The notes below the pieces were generated by a model. That model saw only the letters and a program-made list of their open reading frames with translations, ran no database searches and was not told where the DNA came from. A program made the translations under genes and the position numbers. Shown in pieces: positions 60,297-64,000 of a DNA stretch of 64,000 bases; the stretch's first letter is position 1, and every line of letters begins with the position of its first letter. Source of the DNA: Chenopodium formosanum (lineage: Eukaryota; Streptophyta; Magnoliopsida; Caryophyllales; Amaranthaceae); NCBI GenBank assembly GCA_024500155.1, contig CM044871.1, forward strand, positions 77,546,402-77,610,401, given 5' to 3'.

Positions 60297-60435
60297 GGGA
60301 CTATTCTGAGCTAAATTGAACTGAATTAATAGAGTTGTATTGAATTGTTTATAAGAAAAAGAAATTAAGAACTGAACTAAACTAAATTGATTGGAGCTGA
60401 ACTAAACTGAAATTAATCTGAAAAGAATATACCCT
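60297..60435. mobile_element. Short relative of the Tourist MITE at 53033
   Basis: GGGACTATTCTGAGCTAAAT and the inverse of GAAAAGAATATACCC form the ends. The words GAACTAAACTGAAATTAA are the inverse of those in the 53033 element. A matching TSD was not found. Confidence 0.45.
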
Positions 60436-61058
60436 TAAGAAAGTGATTGGATAAGACTAGGATGACAATGGGCCGGATTATTATGTAAAAGTAGACCTCG
60501 ACCCTCCAAGCTGTCGAATTTATTATCCCCCCACGACTCAAACTCTAATAATCAGACTTTGATCCGACTAATAATCCTAGCATATGACTTGCATCATGAT
60601 TTTCAATTTTATTTTTGACCTAATAATCAGTAGCAACCAAATACTTCGTATATAATCAATGTAAAAGATCGACTAACCTATAAAACCATAAGTTGAATGA
60701 TTAAAATTGTATAAGTACATATAAAAGTCAAAGTCGGATTGGATGGTGAAAATTTGACCTCGATCCTCCTTTGACTCGAAGTTGTATTTTGTAAAATAAA
60801 GATAGATTTGGATAAATCTTTTCTTATATTTGGCTTGGAATTTTTTTTTTCAAATCTTATCGGATCAAGGTCAGATTCAAACTAGAGTAAGATAGTAGGA
60901 TTTAATAAATTATACTATATAAATATTTTTTAAAAAAATATTGTGAGGTTTTACTTGAATAAAGTGATGAGAGCGATAAATGCCGCATAAAAGTTTTATT
61001 CATTTATTTATTTTTATAGGTAAAAATGCCGCATTAAAGTTAATTGTACTGTTGATAA

Positions 61059-61090
<32 letters not shown>

Positions 61091-61740
61091 GTTAACAATC
61101 ATAATACTATCTGAGTTAAACAAACAAAACCTGCATTTGTTAAAAAAAAAACAAATAAAACATGCATCATATGGCTCATGCATGCCTCGCTACAATTTCC
61201 CTCTAGAAGCCTTTATTACGTACTCCATACATGAGTGATACTCTCTCTTTTTTTTTTTTTCTTTTTTTTCTTTTTTTTTTTTTTATGAAAAAAATACATG
61301 AGTGATACTCTCATGCATCCATTTTGTGTATGCATAATAAATTTAAAATATTTTTTCTGTTTTTTTTTATATAGAGAATATGCACAATGTTCTAGTTCAA
61401 TAGTTGTAAGTTTGTAACTTGTAAGTTAATTTTATTTATAATTATAAAATTCTAGGAGTAAACGTTATATCCTCCTTATTTTTATGTAATATTTTGACTG
61501 GCACAAAATTTATGCTGTAAATATTCGATTGAGAGTTGCTCCGTCGATTAAATGAGTTGAATTTGTCAAATAATTGTGTATAGTACGGTATGCATAATAA
61601 TATTTAAAAAAATACGAGACGAGTTGGAGTGGAATTGGGGACCATGTTATGAAATAGATATACAAAAGTAATAAAATAGTGTAAGATTGTTAAATTTGGG
61701 AGAAAATAGAACTGAATGGCTTGAATTTTTCATTAAACAT
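60436..61740. other. Intergenic sequence with long homopolymer tracts
   Basis: T-tracts at about 61062-61091 and 61248-61284. No gene seen. Confidence 0.4.
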
Positions 61741-61749
61741 AATGTCCAT

Positions 61750-62635
61750 CACAAAGTTCATATGCAGCTGGCCGCACCGTACGGCCAACCGCAATATAAT
61801 TTTTTTTTTCTCTCTTCTCTATCTCCTATTCTCTTTCATGTTTTCTTCTTCCCACCTAAACATACCCCTTTCCCCAAACTCTCTTCTATCTCTCCTCTCT
61901 CCTATTTTCATCTTCTCTAGTTAGCCCACTCAAATTAAACAAGTAAAATGGAGCAGCGGTGGTAGCCTGGTAGGGCGTAAGGAAGCTCCTCGTACTCCGT
62001 CGCCGAAAAATAAGCTAGAGGTTTTTAAGGCCAATTTCAGCCATGAAAACTCTAGATCTAGAGTTCTTTATGGCTAAATTTGGCCTTTTTAGCCATATTT
62101 CAAGTGAAATCCGAACCCAATATTAATTTTGAGGTATTTGTTCAATTTAATTTTTTTTTTAACAATTTTAATTTATTTTATGGTTGTGGCCTGGGTTCGG
62201 TTTGGTTGGATCTGGGCTTGCTGTTTTTTTAAGGTTTGGTTGGATCTAGGCGTGGTTGTTAGTGGTACGAGAGTTGGTGGTGGTGTGGTGGAGTTTAAGG
62301 TTTTGAGGACGGCGGTTGAGAAAGGTTGGTGTTGGTGGTGGTTACGGTGGGTTTGGGTGTGGGTTAATGGTTACTAGGTCGGGAGCTACTAGGTTGGTCA
62401 GGGGTTACTAGGTCAGGATTACTAGGTTGGTCAGAGGTTACTAGGTCGATTAGGAGTTACTAGGGGTTACTAGGTCGGTCAGGGGTTACTAGGTTGGGGG
62501 TTACTAGGTCAGTCAGGGGTTACTAAGTCAGTCAGGGGTTACTTTGTCTGGGGGTTACTTAAGTGGGGTTACTAGAGGGGTTACTGATATGGTACCTTGC
62601 CGTACCGTACGGCCAACCACACCAGAAACGCGCTG
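61750..62635. mobile_element. Mutator-like element (non-autonomous), 886 bp
   Basis: A perfect 9-bp TSD, AATGTCCAT, flanks it (61741-61749 and 62636-62644), the length made by Mutator transposases. Imperfect inverted ends carry the palindrome CCGTACGG (61776 and 62607). Inside, in order: a TC-rich tract (61800-61920), a near-palindrome centred on CTCTAGATCTAGAG (62028-62090), a G-rich GGTGGT tract and a minisatellite. The first three match the C-rich, palindrome and GA-rich parts of the CACTA element at 2438-6234 in reverse order. No transposase. Confidence 0.68.
62362..62592. repeat. GGGGTTACTAGGTC minisatellite
   Basis: About ten to twelve degenerate units of about 14-25 bp built on GGGGTTACTAGGTC(A/G)GTCA. 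It lies at the right side of the Mutator-like element. The related 41003 element has the complementary AGTAACCCC words. Confidence 0.8.
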
Positions 62636-62791
62636 AATGTCCATATATAATCGTTACACCTCCTAACGATAGAAATAAAAGATATACTAGAATCCTAGGA
62701 AGTTAACTAAAATACAATAGGTAATCTTTGATAAAATATAATCTTCCCCAAAAATATATCATAGATATCTCAATAAAGGTATTTCCGAATT

Positions 62792-63222
62792 AAACATAAG
62801 TATATACTTCGTATATTTTTTTTCCCTCTAGGTTTTCTCCTTGGGAGGGTTTTTTGGTTCCCTCTAGGGTTGTCCCTTGGGAGGCTTTTTCTAGCCTCCA
62901 TTGCTAGATTTTTTCCTGCTTTTTTGAAGATTGAAGATTTGGGGTTTCATCGTCTCCGAAAGTACCTAGAAGGTCATATGAGTTTTTTCACCCAAACAAC
63001 TACTCACCCGTGGATCTCAAACCAAATTAGAGCTAACTCACAGATTGTATTGTTTCAGATGAAGTTTTTTATTAAGGCAATCGTCGACCGAATTTGCGAT
63101 GTAACTAATTTTAAGGTGATTTGTACTTGTATTGGAATTTTAGATTTCCTATGAATTGTTTGTAAGTGTCGTTTGGCTTTCTTTCATTAATGAAATCCTT
63201 TATCTTCTTGTAAAAGAAAAAG
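62792..63222 (+). mobile_element. Retroposon with 17-bp target duplication
   Basis: AAAGGTATTTCCGAATT is present at 62775-62791 and again at 63223-63239. The 431 bp between end in an A-rich tail (GTAAAAGAAAAAG). This is the mark of LINE-driven insertion. I see no polymerase III A/B boxes, so it is probably a 5'-truncated LINE or a retroposed transcript, not a classic tRNA-derived SINE. A 94-codon frame (62870-63154) starts only with TTG and matches nothing I know. Confidence 0.68.
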
Positions 63223-63239
63223 AAAGGTATTTCCGAATT

Positions 63240-64000
63240 TCCATTTAAGAAAGCGTTAAAAAAAAAAGTTCACTTATAGCTAGGGTGTTGCAAATTTGCA
63301 ATAAATAAATAAATGAAGAGAGTAATGATTAGAATTCTAGAAATACATTTGATTGTATTGACTTGACACATTTATGAGCCTTGTTTTTTTTTTTATTTAA
63401 TTAGCTTATATTCAATTATTGCATCAATATAAAAATAAAAATCGATCAAGCAAAACTTAAGAGGGGATAATTTTCATTTATAAAGATGAATATAAAAAGC
63501 AGGTACGAGTATAATTTGTAACCAAAGCTATTAAGTTTACAAATGATACATAATTAGCTTATATTTTAAACTTAAACCACTATTGAGATAATCGCTTAAG
63601 ATACAAGCAATACAACTCAAATTTTGGGGAAGAATATCTATCTAAATTCTCGAATTGACTTTATAAAGATTTGGATCGGAATTAGGACTATAGAGTTTGT
63701 TTGTAAGTTTTGCAAAACAAGGAAAACTTCCTACATCTAGCTAGCTTACAACTACAAATAGATTTTATATTGTTTATGGACAAACGACTATTTTGTTGAG
63801 GCCATTGCTAGTATAAAGGTGTAATTCACTCTGTAGAACACAAGTTTCAGCAATTCAATAATCTTACTTGACTAAAACATTTTTATAAGGTAAAGTTTAG
63901 GCTAAAATAAGGCGACAAGAGAGTGTATTATATACGAGTATTAAAATTCAAATTAATCAATTGAGTTTCGAGTGAATAATACTTTGTACTTTAAACTAGT
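63240..64000. other. AT-rich intergenic sequence at window end
   Basis: Nothing beyond simple-sequence tracts recognised. Confidence 0.4.

Overview
The window is plant nuclear DNA, from a eudicot-like genome. It is AT-rich and dense with transposons. Its three genes are intron-rich, with GT-AG introns and one GC-AG intron, and their proteins are plant-specific or organelle-targeted. I cannot name the species from sequence alone.

Layout. Bases 1-27,300 are almost entirely transposons nested in each other. 1-1006 is the end of one LTR-like sequence. 1007-8853 is a Tat-type LTR interrupted by a CACTA transposon (which itself holds a solo LTR) and by a second solo LTR of its own family. 9471-26307 is an old copia-type retrotransposon that received a small LINE, into which a 9.7-kb non-autonomous Tat-type Ty3 element jumped, which in turn received a solo copia LTR. 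The main insertions were bounded by target-site duplications (TSDs) that I could read. Bases 27,300-54,400 are gene space: an ALY/THO4 mRNA-export adaptor (+ strand, 6 coding exons, 282 aa), an allene oxide cyclase of jasmonate synthesis (+ strand, 2 exons, 270 aa) and an organellar type-1 methionine aminopeptidase (- strand, 10 exons, 351 aa). The last two genes converge. Their introns carry Stowaway, Tourist, fold-back and other MITE-like elements. Bases 54,400-64,000 hold no gene I can support. They contain Helitrons, a Tourist MITE, a 290-bp miniature LTR retrotransposon (TRIM/SMART type), a Mutator-like element with a minisatellite and a small retroposon.

The three genes do not form a pathway. 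ALY acts in nuclear mRNA export. Allene oxide cyclase and the aminopeptidase are both predicted to be imported into plastids (the latter possibly mitochondria), one making the jasmonate precursor OPDA and the other removing the first Met from organelle-made proteins.

I found no undescribed defence or metabolic system. The most unusual items are the 290-bp TRIM with hairpin LTRs, the coding-free Tat family with an array of short hairpins, a near-palindromic module shared by a CACTA and a Mutator-like element, and the GC-AG intron in ALY. All alignments and mismatch counts were made by eye.
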